Origin: Marinomonas profundi | GTDB taxonomy: Bacteria > Pseudomonadota > Gammaproteobacteria > Pseudomonadales > Marinomonadaceae | NCBI RefSeq assembly: GCF_020694005.1 | Contig: NZ_CP073013.1 | Location: 1,994,578-2,058,577, forward strand | DNA: 64,000 nt | Reading direction: 5' to 3' | Part shown: piece by piece, positions 18,030 to 26,186 of the stretch | How positions within the stretch are numbered: position 1 is the stretch's first letter | Layout of the letters: every line of letters begins with the position of its first letter | The notes under the pieces: generated by a model | The model's database searches: none | What the model was told of the DNA's origin: nothing | What the model saw: the letters and a program-made list of their open reading frames with translations, nothing else | Position numbers and translations under genes: made by a program

Positions 18030-19022
18030 ATGTTGAATACAAGGATTAACGCACCAAAAAAGAGCGCTTTAGTTCGTGTGTCGGAAGCGCACGATGCCGA
18101 CTTGCACGCGGGCAATCTGACTAACTGGCAACAAGAGTACGATCAAACCAGCCGTGGGCGTTTTTACGGTCGTATTGTTGAGCTGCCGTTTGATGGCTTG
18201 CAGGTGTTTTGCGAACATACCAGTCAGGCGTTACAGCAAAAGTGCATGGTGTGGCCGGATTCGGTTTGGTTGGGGATTCCTCTTGCCGACCAAGCAGAGA
18301 GTCGAATCAATGGCTTAACCATTAAAACCAACACCATTATGTGTCGGCCGGGCGACTGCGATTTTCAGCTTTCTACACCACAAGACTATGATTTATATGG
18401 CTTAGTAGTGGATCGCTCAAAACTAATTAAAATGGCAGCGATTCATGGGGTAGATCTGAATTGGAAAGAACTCACCGAATATGGTCGCCTTGGTGTGCCG
18501 AACAAAACCTTAGAGGAAGTGCGTTTTTTACTGGCGCGTTTGCTTTGCATGCAAAACAAAGAAACACCACCACGATTGCAGCAAGACATTGTTATGATGG
18601 CGCTGCTCGAAGTACTCAAAGAAGAAACCCCACAGCCGGCTAAAACACAAAGCTATTATCACCGTAAAAAAGTGGTCGATTGTGCTTGTCAGTTTTTGGA
18701 TCACCACCTTGATGAACCTGTCACCGTGACGCAATTGTGTGAAGTCACCAACGTAAGCCGACGCACCTTACAGTACAGCTTTGAAAGCATCCTTGGCGTG
18801 AGTCCAATACAATACTTGCGCATTAGCCGCTTAAATGGCGTCCGTCGTGCATTAGTACAATCTAAAGCGGGACAATCTAAAGCAGGACAGGCTAAAAACA
18901 CTCAATCCGTCAGCGATATCGCCGCCCAATGGGGCTTTTGGCACTTGAGTCAATTTTCAAAAGACTACAAACAACTGTTTGGTGAAAGCCCTTCTAGAAC
19001 ACTCATAGGCTTGAATGGTTGA
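18030..19022 (+). CDS. eutR: AraC family regulator of eutBC (EutR-like)
   Basis: This 330-residue protein has an N-terminal sensing domain and a C-terminal AraC double HTH (VTVTQLCEVTNVSRRTLQYSF and SDIAAQWGFWHLSQFSKDYK). Its divergent position beside eutBC suggests that it activates them in response to ethanolamine and B12, as EutR does; this is inference. Between the two HTH motifs there is a short tandem repeat, SKAGQ twice (about residues 276-285), encoded by near-identical 15-base units. Its 3' end abuts an integrase remnant on the opposite strand. A degraded copy of its last HTH is found at 26973. Confidence 0.85.
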   Translation: MLNTRINAPKKSALVRVSEAHDADLHAGNLTNWQQEYDQTSRGRFYGRIVELPFDGLQVFCEHTSQALQQKCMVWPDSVWLGIPLADQAESRINGLTIKTNTIMCRPGDCDFQLSTPQDYDLYGLVVDRSKLIKMAAIHGVDLNWKELTEYGRLGVPNKTLEEVRFLLARLLCMQNKETPPRLQQDIVMMALLEVLKEETPQPAKTQSYYHRKKVVDCACQFLDHHLDEPVTVTQLCEVTNVSRRTLQYSFESILGVSPIQYLRISRLNGVRRALVQSKAGQSKAGQAKNTQSVSDIAAQWGFWHLSQFSKDYKQLFGESPSRTLIGLNG

Positions 19023-19025
19023 GTA

Positions 19026-19186
19026 AGAAGCTCTTACCTCTTCTGCGCTCATGTTTTGAGGGTGTTGCCGCTTATGGGATCGAATAAAATATTTAATCCA
19101 ATATAGGTAAGATTTGTCTGTTTTTAAGCTTAGCCACGTAAGCGCAGCTCATGGCGGATAAAATTGAGAAAAGGGCTAGAAGACAT
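19026..19186 (-). pseudogene. intI: integron integrase intI, N-terminal remnant
   Basis: Reading left from an ATG at 19186 (AAGGAG six bases upstream) gives SSSPFLNFIRHELRLRG and then a stop. Skipping one missing base restores SLKTDKSYLYWIKYFIRSH and then RHPQ-like and SAEEVRA sequence. That is the N-terminal domain of integron tyrosine recombinases (typical 'SPFLxxIRxxxRxRGYSLKTEKTYLYWIKxFIRFH'). The homology stops a few bases before the eutR stop codon. The catalytic domain is absent. Orientation, divergent from the cassettes, is canonical for intI. The gene is dead through frameshift plus truncation. Confidence 0.85.
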
Positions 19187-19217
19187 CACACACTCCTTGT
19201 GGATAATTGATTGAAAG

Positions 19218-19233
19218 CTGTACAGATATACAG
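19218..19233 (-). promoter_or_regulatory. LexA (SOS) box of the intI remnant
   Basis: CTGTACAGATATACAG matches the gammaproteobacterial LexA consensus CTGT-N8-ACAG perfectly. It lies 32 bases upstream of the integrase ATG, where functional integrases have their SOS-controlled promoter. Confidence 0.8.
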
Positions 19234-19383
19234 TTTATTTTTTTGATTGCCAAATTTTGGCTCGGTTTGTCAGTTTTGAATAGTCCTATTTTGCGTATTT
19301 GTACTGGCAGTAAGCTAGAAAGTCTTTTAGTATCAATAGCTCAGAATATCAGCAGCCGAAATAACAGGCTGTGAATAAATGTG

Positions 19384-19516
19384 TAAACCCGCACGCTCGA
19401 ATTTCCAATTAACCAGCCTGTGGAAAAGGTTAAAAAGTGCCATAGAATCAGTTTTTTATAGGGATTTATATGGAAATTAAAAACAGTGTAGATGCGCATG
19501 CGCACTATTAAAATGT
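19384..19516 (+). repeat. repeat R1, probable attI region at the head of the cassette array
   Basis: Its last 49 bases (19468-19516) are identical to 26264-26312, and the preceding 80 bases are clearly related (AACCCGCACGCTCG start). It contains the palindrome TGCGCATGCGCA. The identity ends at AAAATGT, where a GTTATGT core-like site begins. That is the expected crossover point between attI and cassette 1. Between the LexA box and this repeat (19234-19383) I see no gene. Confidence 0.6.
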
Positions 19517-19539
19517 TATGTGAATAGGAGATATTTACG

Positions 19540-19944
19540 GTGAAAATGGAAGTTCAAAGTAAGTTTGATCAATACCCAATTCATATAAAACCGCTTCTCG
19601 AAAACCTTCGAGAGTTAATTCTTGAAGTGGCAGAAAGCCTCAGCCTTGGTGATGTTGAAGAAACATTAAAGTGGGGAGAACCCAGCTACCTCGTGAAAGG
19701 TGGAAGCACTATCAGGATTGACTGGAAAGAAAAGTCTCCTGAACAATATTTTATATTTTTTAACTGCAATACGAAGTTGATAGATACTTTCCGAGAATTA
19801 TATTCCGAAGAGCTTGAGTTTCAAGGTAACAGGGCAATTATTTTAAATGCCAGAAATTCTATTCCATTGCATATCCTCAGACATTGCATTGAGCTTGCAA
19901 TGAAATACAAGAGCGTCAAGCACAAACCACTCTTGGGTGCTTAG
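19540..19944 (+). CDS. cassette 1: DUF1801 family protein
   Basis: This 134-residue protein has the DUF1801 core (LSLGDVEETLKWGEPSYL, then a beta-rich part). The function of the family is unknown. The GTG at 19540 with TAGGAG nine bases upstream is preferred over ATG 19546. It is the first gene after the attI-like repeat and is followed 17 bases later by an attC site, so it is an integron cassette. Codon use is more AT-rich than in the core genes. Confidence 0.8.
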   Translation: MKMEVQSKFDQYPIHIKPLLENLRELILEVAESLSLGDVEETLKWGEPSYLVKGGSTIRIDWKEKSPEQYFIFFNCNTKLIDTFRELYSEELEFQGNRAIILNARNSIPLHILRHCIELAMKYKSVKHKPLLGA

Positions 19945-19961
19945 TATTGTGCAATATTCAC

Positions 19962-20014
19962 ATAACAAGCCCATCCAAGCGACCGCATTCTGCGGCGCTT
20001 TATGGGGGCGTTAT
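19962..20014 (+). repeat. attC site 1
   Basis: ATAACAAGCCCAT at the left is complementary to ATGGGGGCGTTAT at the right, with the usual unpaired bases, and the interior CCGCATTCTGCGG-type palindrome lies between. The right end gives the core GTTATAT. Confidence 0.85.
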
Positions 20015-20033
20015 ATTTTTCAAAAGGTTTGGC

Positions 20034-20474
20034 ATGAAAATCGATAATGCATCAAAAGCTGATTACTTAGCTTTAATTGAAATTTGGGAAAAGTCTGTGC
20101 GAGCAACGCATGATTTTTTACCTGAAGAAAATATAAAAACGTTGAAGCCTCTTATTTTAGAACACTATTTTGATGCTGTTGATTTAAGAGTTGCTAAAAA
20201 TGATAGCGACAATATTATTGGTTTCATTGGTGTCTCAGAGGGCAATGTAGAAATGTTGTTTATATCACCTGATTCTCGTAATAGTGGCGTTGGTTCTCTT
20301 TTATTAAAAAATGCAATTGAGTATCAGTCTGCCAGTAAAGTTGATGTAAATGAACAAAACCCAGATGCTATTGGCTTTTATAAGCATTTAGGGTTTCAGG
20401 TGTTTGATCGCTCTCCATTAGATGGTCAAGGTAATCCTTTCCCATTGTTACACATGGAGATAGGCAAAATATAA
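20034..20474 (+). CDS. cassette 2: GNAT acetyltransferase
   Basis: This 146-residue GNAT protein runs from the ATG at 20034 (AAAGG upstream); the frame extends further left, but only through the attC site. The acetyl-CoA loop is SRNSGVGSLLLKNAI, and the C-terminal VNEQNPDAIGFYKHLGFQVF is typical. Its stop codon forms part of the next attC, the normal compact cassette layout. The substrate is unknown. Confidence 0.85.
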   Translation: MKIDNASKADYLALIEIWEKSVRATHDFLPEENIKTLKPLILEHYFDAVDLRVAKNDSDNIIGFIGVSEGNVEMLFISPDSRNSGVGSLLLKNAIEYQSASKVDVNEQNPDAIGFYKHLGFQVFDRSPLDGQGNPFPLLHMEIGKI

Positions 20475-20574
20475 CAAGAACTTCAAACGGAAAAAATACA
20501 GTTGGCTGTTTTCACTCCGTTCAACATTTTAGCCAACTATATTTTTCCGCTTAAGTAAGCGTTAAAAACCTAGG
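20472..20574 (+). repeat. attC site 2
   Basis: TAACAAGAACTT pairs with AAGTAAGCGTTA at the far end, and a long imperfect stem (CGGAAAAAATACAGTTGGC with GCCAACTATATTTTTCCG) fills the inside. It is 103 bases long. The extracted stem is also terminator-like. Confidence 0.85.
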
Positions 20575-20584
20575 GAAGTCCGAA

Positions 20585-21694
20585 ATGGGTCGAAAGTTTA
20601 TTTCTCAAAAGAAACAGACAAAAGAAGAGCTTTTTGACTCCCTGGTCAAGAATGCAATAGATTTTTTGGATTCATCGCTTGATGATTTGGAAAAGAGGCC
20701 TAAGAACTCTATTGTTGATTTTTATACCTCAATTGAGTTGTTTCTTAAGGCTCGTTTGATGGATGAGCATTGGACTCTTATTCTCAGTAAACCCGAAACT
20801 GCAAATATTGACAGTTTTAGAGTTGGGGACTTTCATTCCGTTTTCCTAGAAGACGCAATCAAAAGACTTAAGTCCATCGTCAGTGAACATCTTGATCAGA
20901 CCACAATTGATAACTTCAAAGCGTTAGGTGAGCACCGTAATCAAATAGTTCATTTTGCTCACTCTGATTACGCTGATTTGTCCGCAACGAAGGCCGGTGT
21001 GGTAGTGGAGCAGTGGGCATCTTGGCATCACCTGCACACCTTGTTAACAGAAAAATGGAAAGATGTTTTTAAGTTATATCAAGAAGAGTTTAAGCGCATC
21101 CACAGACGAATGATGGGGCAAAAAGACTTTATCTTAGCTAGGTACAAAGAACTAAAACCAAAAATAGAAATAGAAGAAAAATCAGGGAAAAAGGTTATTG
21201 ATTGTCAGCATTGCGGAATGTTGGCGGCCGTTGTCAAAGAGGAACATAAATGGGGTTCTGATTATAGCTGTATTGTTTGTGGGGTTTCAGACACCGCAGT
21301 AGTATCAACAAGAGAAAGTATCGAGTGTCCAAACTGCCATAAAGATTTCGAGTTTTTTAATAAAAACCTAGATGCCTGCCCACACTGTGAAATAGCTATT
21401 ACGACGGAGAAGCTCATTGATTTATGTGAAGCCAAGTACACTGAGGGAGATGACTGGTGGGAAGAGGGACAACCACATATAGCAGGATGCCATAGATGCC
21501 AATACGAAAGACCCTCTGTATTTTTTATTGACGGCCTGTGGAGTTGCGTATCTTGTTTTGATAGAGGATGGCAGGCAATATCTTGTCCCCATTGCGACGA
21601 ATTCGTAACTGGCGATATGGAAACAATTAAGTATTTCGCTTGTTATAAATGCGAAGATGAAGCTAGAGAACGATTCAAAGCAGACGGTTTTTAA
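20585..21694 (+). CDS. cassette 3: HEPN-motif protein with four zinc ribbons
   Basis: The 369-residue protein has an all-helical N-terminal half. RNQIVH at residues 118-123 fits the HEPN RNase motif Rx4-6H. The C-terminal half has eight CxxC pairs (CQHC, CIVC, CPNC, CPHC, CHRC, CVSC, CPHC, CYKC), enough for four zinc ribbons. It is related in layout and motif to the product at 24616. HEPN proteins are often RNases in toxin or phage-defence systems, but catalysis here is unproven, and a non-enzymatic scaffold role is possible. Its stop codon begins attC 3. Confidence 0.75.
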   Translation: MGRKFISQKKQTKEELFDSLVKNAIDFLDSSLDDLEKRPKNSIVDFYTSIELFLKARLMDEHWTLILSKPETANIDSFRVGDFHSVFLEDAIKRLKSIVSEHLDQTTIDNFKALGEHRNQIVHFAHSDYADLSATKAGVVVEQWASWHHLHTLLTEKWKDVFKLYQEEFKRIHRRMMGQKDFILARYKELKPKIEIEEKSGKKVIDCQHCGMLAAVVKEEHKWGSDYSCIVCGVSDTAVVSTRESIECPNCHKDFEFFNKNLDACPHCEIAITTEKLIDLCEAKYTEGDDWWEEGQPHIAGCHRCQYERPSVFFIDGLWSCVSCFDRGWQAISCPHCDEFVTGDMETIKYFACYKCEDEARERFKADGF

Positions 21695-21725
21695 CAATGC
21701 ATTGCAGCGGACAAGCCGCTGAATG
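21692..21725 (+). repeat. attC site 3, left half, split by IS66
   Basis: TAACAATGCATT followed by GCAGCGG...CCGCTG stops at the IS66 left end. Joining it to 24575-24583 (CGGCGTTAG) and removing one target-site copy rebuilds a short perfect attC whose ends TAACAATGCATT and AATGCGGCGTTA pair. Confidence 0.85.
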
Positions 21726-21814
21726 GTAAGCGCCCTTAAATCTGCATTCTTGCTGACCTTCTCGTAATATCAGAACCTAACACCTGTTTACTTTAACCAT
21801 GAACAGGTGTCTTT

Positions 21815-22138
21815 ATGAATACTTTTTCGGATCCTCAATCCCGTGCTGACTTTTGGCGGGCGCAAGTCACAGCTGCTGAGGCAGCGGCCATGTCCAGTGC
21901 TCGGTTCTGCAAAGAAAACGATCTCAATTATTCTCAATTCATGTATTGGCGGCAGAAATGTCAGACACCATCAGCCCCAATATCGGAGGACAAGTCGTCC
22001 AGTTTTATCAAAGTGGAACCTTCATTGGGCCAGTTAGGGTCAGGCTTGTCGGTGTCTTTGCCAAATGGCATGCAAATCCACGGTATTGATTCGACCAATG
22101 TGACCTTGGTTCGTCAGTTGTTGGAGTGGGCGTTATGA
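21815..22138 (+). CDS. tnpA: IS66 accessory protein TnpA
   Basis: This is the first of three IS66 genes, 107 residues. The N-terminal helical region resembles an HTH (FWRAQVTAAEAAAMSSARFCKEND...YWRQK) and is typical of IS66 Orf1. Its stop codon overlaps the start of tnpB (ATGA), so the genes are translationally coupled. The protein is required along with TnpB for efficient transposition in this family, but its mechanism is not well defined. Confidence 0.9.
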   Translation: MNTFSDPQSRADFWRAQVTAAEAAAMSSARFCKENDLNYSQFMYWRQKCQTPSAPISEDKSSSFIKVEPSLGQLGSGLSVSLPNGMQIHGIDSTNVTLVRQLLEWAL

Positions 22139-22500
22139 CACGTTATTTTCGCCCGTCGGTCGACATGCCTAAGATCTATCTTTATCGTCAGCCAGTGGAT
22201 TTTCGTAAAGCCGCTGTGGGGCTGGCAGCGATTGTGGAGCAGGAGTTGGCGCAGAATCCTTTTGATGGTGCTTTGTATGCGTTTACCAATCGGCACCGGA
22301 ACAAAATTAAATGTTTATTTTGGGAGGACAATGGTTTTGTGCTGTATTACAAAACCCTTGCCGAGGACAAGTTTCGTTGGCCCAAAAAGGGTGACGAGGT
22401 GATCTCTCTTACTGGACAACAGATTAATTGGCTGCTGGATGGCTATGATATAACGGCGATGAAAGGCCATAAAAAATTGCATTATGAGTCTGTTTTTTAA
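22135..22500 (+). CDS. tnpB: IS66 accessory protein TnpB
   Basis: The 121-residue IS66 Orf2 protein begins at the ATG overlapping the tnpA stop. It carries the family's highly conserved segments VDFRKAAVGLAAIVE and LFWEDNGFVLYYKTLAEDKF. It should not be confused with the unrelated RNA-guided TnpB of IS200/IS605. The GTG nine bases upstream is a less likely start. Confidence 0.93.
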   Translation: MTRYFRPSVDMPKIYLYRQPVDFRKAAVGLAAIVEQELAQNPFDGALYAFTNRHRNKIKCLFWEDNGFVLYYKTLAEDKFRWPKKGDEVISLTGQQINWLLDGYDITAMKGHKKLHYESVF

Positions 22501-22535
22501 CGCGTTTTAGGGGCTGTTATGATAAAATAACGTAC

Positions 22536-24200
22536 ATGAAAACAGCCCCTAATACGCACAACATCTCGGTCAATTATGCGACTCTGTCACAGGCGGAGTT
22601 GTTGTCGTTGCTGGTCAAAAAAGACCAAGATCTCGTGCAAAAAGATCAGGTGTTAGCGCAAAGAGATCAGGTACTAGAGCTGAAAAATCAGCTCCTTGAT
22701 GATCACCATCAGGTTATTCAGCATCAAAAAGCCTTGCTGGATGAAAGAGACCGTAAAATTGCACAGTTAGAGGAGCTCCTGCGCTTAGCCAAGGCTCAGA
22801 AGTTTGCGGCAAGCAGTGAAAAGTCCGTCTATCAAATCGATCTGTTTGATGAGGTGGAATTGGAAGCGGCCATTGCGGCTCTGATCGAACAACTGCCCGA
22901 AGACGTGCTTCCAGAAGCGGTTCGATCTCGTAAACGCCAACGTGGCTTCTCTGACAAACTGACTCGCGTACGGGTGGAACTGCGTTTGTCAGAAGAAGAA
23001 AAAGCCGGTGCCACGTCTACCTTTTTCAGCAAGGTCAAAGAAGAACTGGACATCATACCCGCCCAGGTTCGAGTGTTAGAGTACTGGCAGGAAAAAGCCG
23101 TCTTTAAAACACAAGAGGACCAAGCAGACCACATCGTTGTCGCCAAACGTCCTCTTCACCCACTCGGTAAATGTGCCATTAGCATCAGCGCGCTGGCTTA
23201 CATCATCGCTGGAAAATATGCGGATGGCCTGCCCTTGTATCGCTTGGAAAAACAGATCGAACGTTACGGAGGGCATTATGACCGCACCAGCATGGCCCAC
23301 CACGTCATCCTGCTGACTGACAGAGTCCAGTCCCTACTGAATCTTGCTTGGGAAACCCAATTGGAAGCGGGGTACCTACAGGGTGACGAAACCCGTATCC
23401 AAGTGCTCAAAGAAGACGGCAAAACCGCCCAATCGGATAAATGGATGTGGGTGATACGCGGCGGACCGCCAGACAAACCTATCGTGCGTTTTGAATACAA
23501 CCCTTCCCGAAATGGGGAGGTACCCGTGCAGCTGCTCGATGGGTTTAAAGGTGTCCTGCAAGCCGATGGCTATGGCGGCTACAATGCCGTGTGCCAGAAA
23601 TACAACCTAACTCGCATTGGTTGCTGGGATCACGTGCGCCGTAAATTTATTGAGGCCAGCAAAGGCGCTGACACCAAAAAGAAAAACAAAAACTCACCCC
23701 CTACCAAAGCCGAGGTGGCATTAAGCCATATCCGTAAACTCTACAGGATTGAAACACAGATAAAAGACCTGAGCGACGCTGAGAAACATCGCGTGCGCCA
23801 AGAGCAAAGCCTTCCGGCCCTCAACACCTTTAAAGAATGGCTCGGCAATAATGTCGATAAAACCCCAAAAGACCAGCTGACCTACAAGGCCATCCGCTAC
23901 GCCCTCAACCAATGGGAGACACTCACGGGATACTGCGAGGATGGGCAATTGCACATCAGCAATGTCTTGGCTGAGAACGCCATCCGCCCCTTCGCAATTG
24001 GACGTAAGAATTGGTTATTCGCCGACACCTCACAAGGGGCCAAAGCCAGCGCGGCTTGGTACAGTCTTGTCGAAACCGCCAAAGCCAACGGCCTAGAGCC
24101 TCATGCGTATATTTTGCATATCCTGCAGCACATCGCTAGCGCCGACACCGTTGAAAAATTAGAAGCCTTATTGCCTTGGCGTGTTAAAGCGGCGCTGTAA
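22536..24200 (+). CDS. tnpC: IS66 transposase TnpC
   Basis: This 554-residue DDE transposase has an N-terminal coiled coil with a run of short repeats (DQDLVQKDQVLAQRDQVLE), a zinc-binding-like middle domain and a catalytic core. Clear core segments are YLQGDETRIQVL, VLQADGYGGYNAV and GCWDHVRRKFIEA, ending in LAENAIRPFAIGRKNWLF. The frame is uninterrupted, so the element is probably still active. Confidence 0.95.
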   Translation: MKTAPNTHNISVNYATLSQAELLSLLVKKDQDLVQKDQVLAQRDQVLELKNQLLDDHHQVIQHQKALLDERDRKIAQLEELLRLAKAQKFAASSEKSVYQIDLFDEVELEAAIAALIEQLPEDVLPEAVRSRKRQRGFSDKLTRVRVELRLSEEEKAGATSTFFSKVKEELDIIPAQVRVLEYWQEKAVFKTQEDQADHIVVAKRPLHPLGKCAISISALAYIIAGKYADGLPLYRLEKQIERYGGHYDRTSMAHHVILLTDRVQSLLNLAWETQLEAGYLQGDETRIQVLKEDGKTAQSDKWMWVIRGGPPDKPIVRFEYNPSRNGEVPVQLLDGFKGVLQADGYGGYNAVCQKYNLTRIGCWDHVRRKFIEASKGADTKKKNKNSPPTKAEVALSHIRKLYRIETQIKDLSDAEKHRVRQEQSLPALNTFKEWLGNNVDKTPKDQLTYKAIRYALNQWETLTGYCEDGQLHISNVLAENAIRPFAIGRKNWLFADTSQGAKASAAWYSLVETAKANGLEPHAYILHILQHIASADTVEKLEALLPWRVKAAL

Positions 24201-24615
24201 AGGCACACGCCCATCAAGCAAACGGACACAACAGCAAAAAGCACGGGATAAAAAAGAAACGGGTAGGCGTAAAATAAAAAAGTAAAATAAAAAAATAGAA
24301 ATCGTAAAAGCAAAGAAGAGAAATCAAAGAAAGGCTTTACCGCCGCATCCCTGCAGCCACTGAATCTTCCTGAAAAGAGACAGAGCCTCCCTCCTGGAGG
24401 CGTAGGCAAATCCGTTCGCCCTCTGTCTATATTTACCCTAGCCTTTTTTGACACCTGATGCAACCTCACGTATCAATTTACATTATCGATGGATGATCAC
24501 TACAAGGTCATTTACAACAACACAAAACAAATTAAACGACAAGAATGCTGATTTAAGGGCGCTTACGCTGAATGCGGCGTTAGCTTTCTTTGGAAATTAC
24601 GTGCCTAATTTAAAA

Positions 24616-25383
24616 ATGACACTTTTAGAAAACTCCATAAGTTTTTTCTTGGAGTCTGTGAGCAAGGCTATTCAGGCTGAATCAGACGAAGATAAATGGA
24701 AATTTGCGATATTACTTTTAGTGCAAGCAATCGAGACCAGCCTAAAAGAGCGTCTGAGAAGAACTAATGAAATATTTGTTTATTCGAATATAGACAAGCC
24801 AAGGCACACAGTTGATCTAGGCTTGGCGATTGAAAGGCTTGAGAAAATATCGAAAGTTAATTTGAATCAACCTGATGTTAAGTGCATTAGGACTGCATCT
24901 GAGCTTCGAAATCAAATTGTTCATTTTGAGTTTGATCTTTCGATCGAGCAGATTAAGTCCAACTTTGTAAGCCTTGTTGGTTTTTATACATCATTTTGCA
25001 GAGATCATTTGGATTCAGACATTGTTTCTCAGCTCCCTCCAAAACTGCACTCAGAGCTACTAAATCTCGATAGCTATATTGAGGAGCTAGAGAAGAGAGC
25101 CTCAGAGCGAATGGTCGCCGAAGAAATTCCAGATGATGAAGTATGGGAATGTCCAGCCTGTAAAAAAGATACATTTGTGATCTACGATGGCATAGATACT
25201 TGTTACCTATGTGGACATTCAGAGCCAGTTGTTGAATGTGAGGAATGTCAGGCTCTTGAATTTGAGGAAGATCTTGAGCAAGTAGATTTTGGCAATATGA
25301 AAGGCTGGGAAAACTATAAGGCTTTATGTAAGGATTGCTTTTACAAGCTAGAAAATGAAAACCCTTACGAAGAGTATTATTGA
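24616..25383 (+). CDS. cassette 4: HEPN-motif protein with two zinc ribbons
   Basis: From ATG 24616 the protein has 255 residues. The open frame extends left into IS66, but that part is not native. RNQIVH at residues 98-103 is identical to the motif in the cassette at 20585 and sits in a similar helical context. The C-terminus has CPAC, CYLC, CEEC and CKDC and an acidic tail. It is therefore a shorter relative of the first HEPN cassette. An RNase role is possible but unproven. Its original upstream neighbour was attC 3, before IS66 inserted. Confidence 0.75.
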   Translation: MTLLENSISFFLESVSKAIQAESDEDKWKFAILLLVQAIETSLKERLRRTNEIFVYSNIDKPRHTVDLGLAIERLEKISKVNLNQPDVKCIRTASELRNQIVHFEFDLSIEQIKSNFVSLVGFYTSFCRDHLDSDIVSQLPPKLHSELLNLDSYIEELEKRASERMVAEEIPDDEVWECPACKKDTFVIYDGIDTCYLCGHSEPVVECEECQALEFEEDLEQVDFGNMKGWENYKALCKDCFYKLENENPYEEYY

Positions 25384-25389
25384 GCAAAA

Positions 25390-25460
25390 GCTAACAAACG
25401 CGTCAATTGGGACTGGTTTTCCGCTGGCGCTCCAAACCAGCCCATTACGCGGGCGTTAGC
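25390..25460 (+). repeat. attC site 4
   Basis: GCTAACAAACGCGT at the left pairs with ACGCGGGCGTTAGC at the right. The interior stem is ACTGGTTT with AAACCAG(C). The core is GTTAGCA. Confidence 0.88.
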
Positions 25461-25516
25461 AGTACGCAACAAAACAAAATCTTGCCAATAGTGTAAAAAA
25501 GGTATATTTTTCACAC

Positions 25517-25780
25517 ATGAATAAATTTGAGTACGACCCAGAAAAAAGCAAATCGAACCTTGAAAAGCATGGCATTGATTTTGAGCAGGCTCAGGAACTT
25601 TGGCAAGATTCTGAGCTAATCGAGGTTTCGGTTAAAACTACTGATGAGCCTCGAGCTTTAGTAGTTGGTAAATTAAACAAAAAGCATTGGTCTGCAATCA
25701 TTACTTATAGAAACTCAAATATTCGTATAATTTCAGTTAGACGGTCCAGAAAAACGGAGGTTGTACTTTATGAAAGCTAG
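25517..25780 (+). CDS. brnT: cassette 5: BrnT-type toxin
   Basis: This 87-residue protein of the BrnT RNase toxin family (RelE-like fold) begins FEYDPEKSKSNLEKHGIDFEQA, the family's signature, and ends with IRIISVRRSRKTE. It is followed by, and overlaps by 11 bases, a BrnA-like antitoxin gene. Together they form a type II toxin-antitoxin cassette that would stabilise the array. All the expected conserved basic residues near the C-terminus are present. Confidence 0.9.
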   Translation: MNKFEYDPEKSKSNLEKHGIDFEQAQELWQDSELIEVSVKTTDEPRALVVGKLNKKHWSAIITYRNSNIRIISVRRSRKTEVVLYES

Positions 25781-26003
25781 AGATTTTGATCAAAAATTTG
25801 ATGCAAACGATGACGATATTATCAACGACATTGATCTTACTTCAGTCAAACGTGTTAATCAGCAACAAAAAAGGGTTAATGTAGATTTCCCAGTTTGGAT
25901 GATTGACTCATTAGACAAAGAAGCATCAAGACTTGGCGTAACTCGCCAATCAATTATTAAAGTTTGGCTTGCTGAGCGTCTTGAGCACCAAATAAACCAT
26001 TAA
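25770..26003 (+). CDS. brnA: cassette 5: BrnA-type antitoxin
   Basis: This 77-residue antitoxin runs from the ATG at 25770, with GGAGG nine bases upstream. The C-terminal half carries a ribbon-helix-helix/CopG-like segment (VNVDFPVWMIDSLDKEASRLGVTRQ). The N-terminal part would wrap the toxin. It overlaps brnT, consistent with coupled expression. It probably represses its own promoter through the RHH domain. Confidence 0.88.
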   Translation: MKARDFDQKFDANDDDIINDIDLTSVKRVNQQQKRVNVDFPVWMIDSLDKEASRLGVTRQSIIKVWLAERLEHQINH

Positions 26004-26008
26004 AAACT

Positions 26009-26110
26009 GCTAACAAGGCGCTCTACCGGATTCCATAATTTGTCGCGGTTTTTGCAAAAAAACGCAAAAAGCCCCGCCAAATTATTCCACTGGTGAGCTT
26101 GGCGTTATGC
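26009..26110 (+). repeat. attC site 5, last recognisable site of the main array
   Basis: GCTAACAAGGCGCTC at the left pairs with GAGCTTGGCGTTATGC at the right. The 102-base site contains a GCGGTTTTTGC/GCAAAAAGCCCCGC-type inner stem. The core is GTTATGC. Confidence 0.85.
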
Positions 26111-26186
26111 ATAGGGATAAACAATGAGCCTAGGGATAATGGAACAGCTCACTCATAGTACAGTGAGAAATGAGAGGCGATATAAC

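Larger units (their letters stand above)
21726..24566 (+). mobile_element. complete IS66 family insertion sequence
   Basis: The 2841-bp element begins GTAAGCGCCCTTAAATC and ends with the complement ATTTAAGGGCGCTTAC; the terminal inverted repeats extend over about 25 bases. It is flanked by the 8-bp direct repeat GCTGAATG (21718-21725 and 24567-24574), the target duplication size typical of IS66. It contains intact tnpA, tnpB and tnpC. Position 24201-24566 is the non-coding right end. Confidence 0.95.

Noticed and set aside
22135-22500. TnpB in the sense of an RNA-guided nuclease
   Set aside because: This is the IS66 accessory protein of the same name; it has no RuvC-like motifs and is only 121 residues long.
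24448-24615. N-terminal extension of the second HEPN cassette protein
   Set aside because: These codons lie in the right end of IS66 and in the attC; the native start is ATG 24616.
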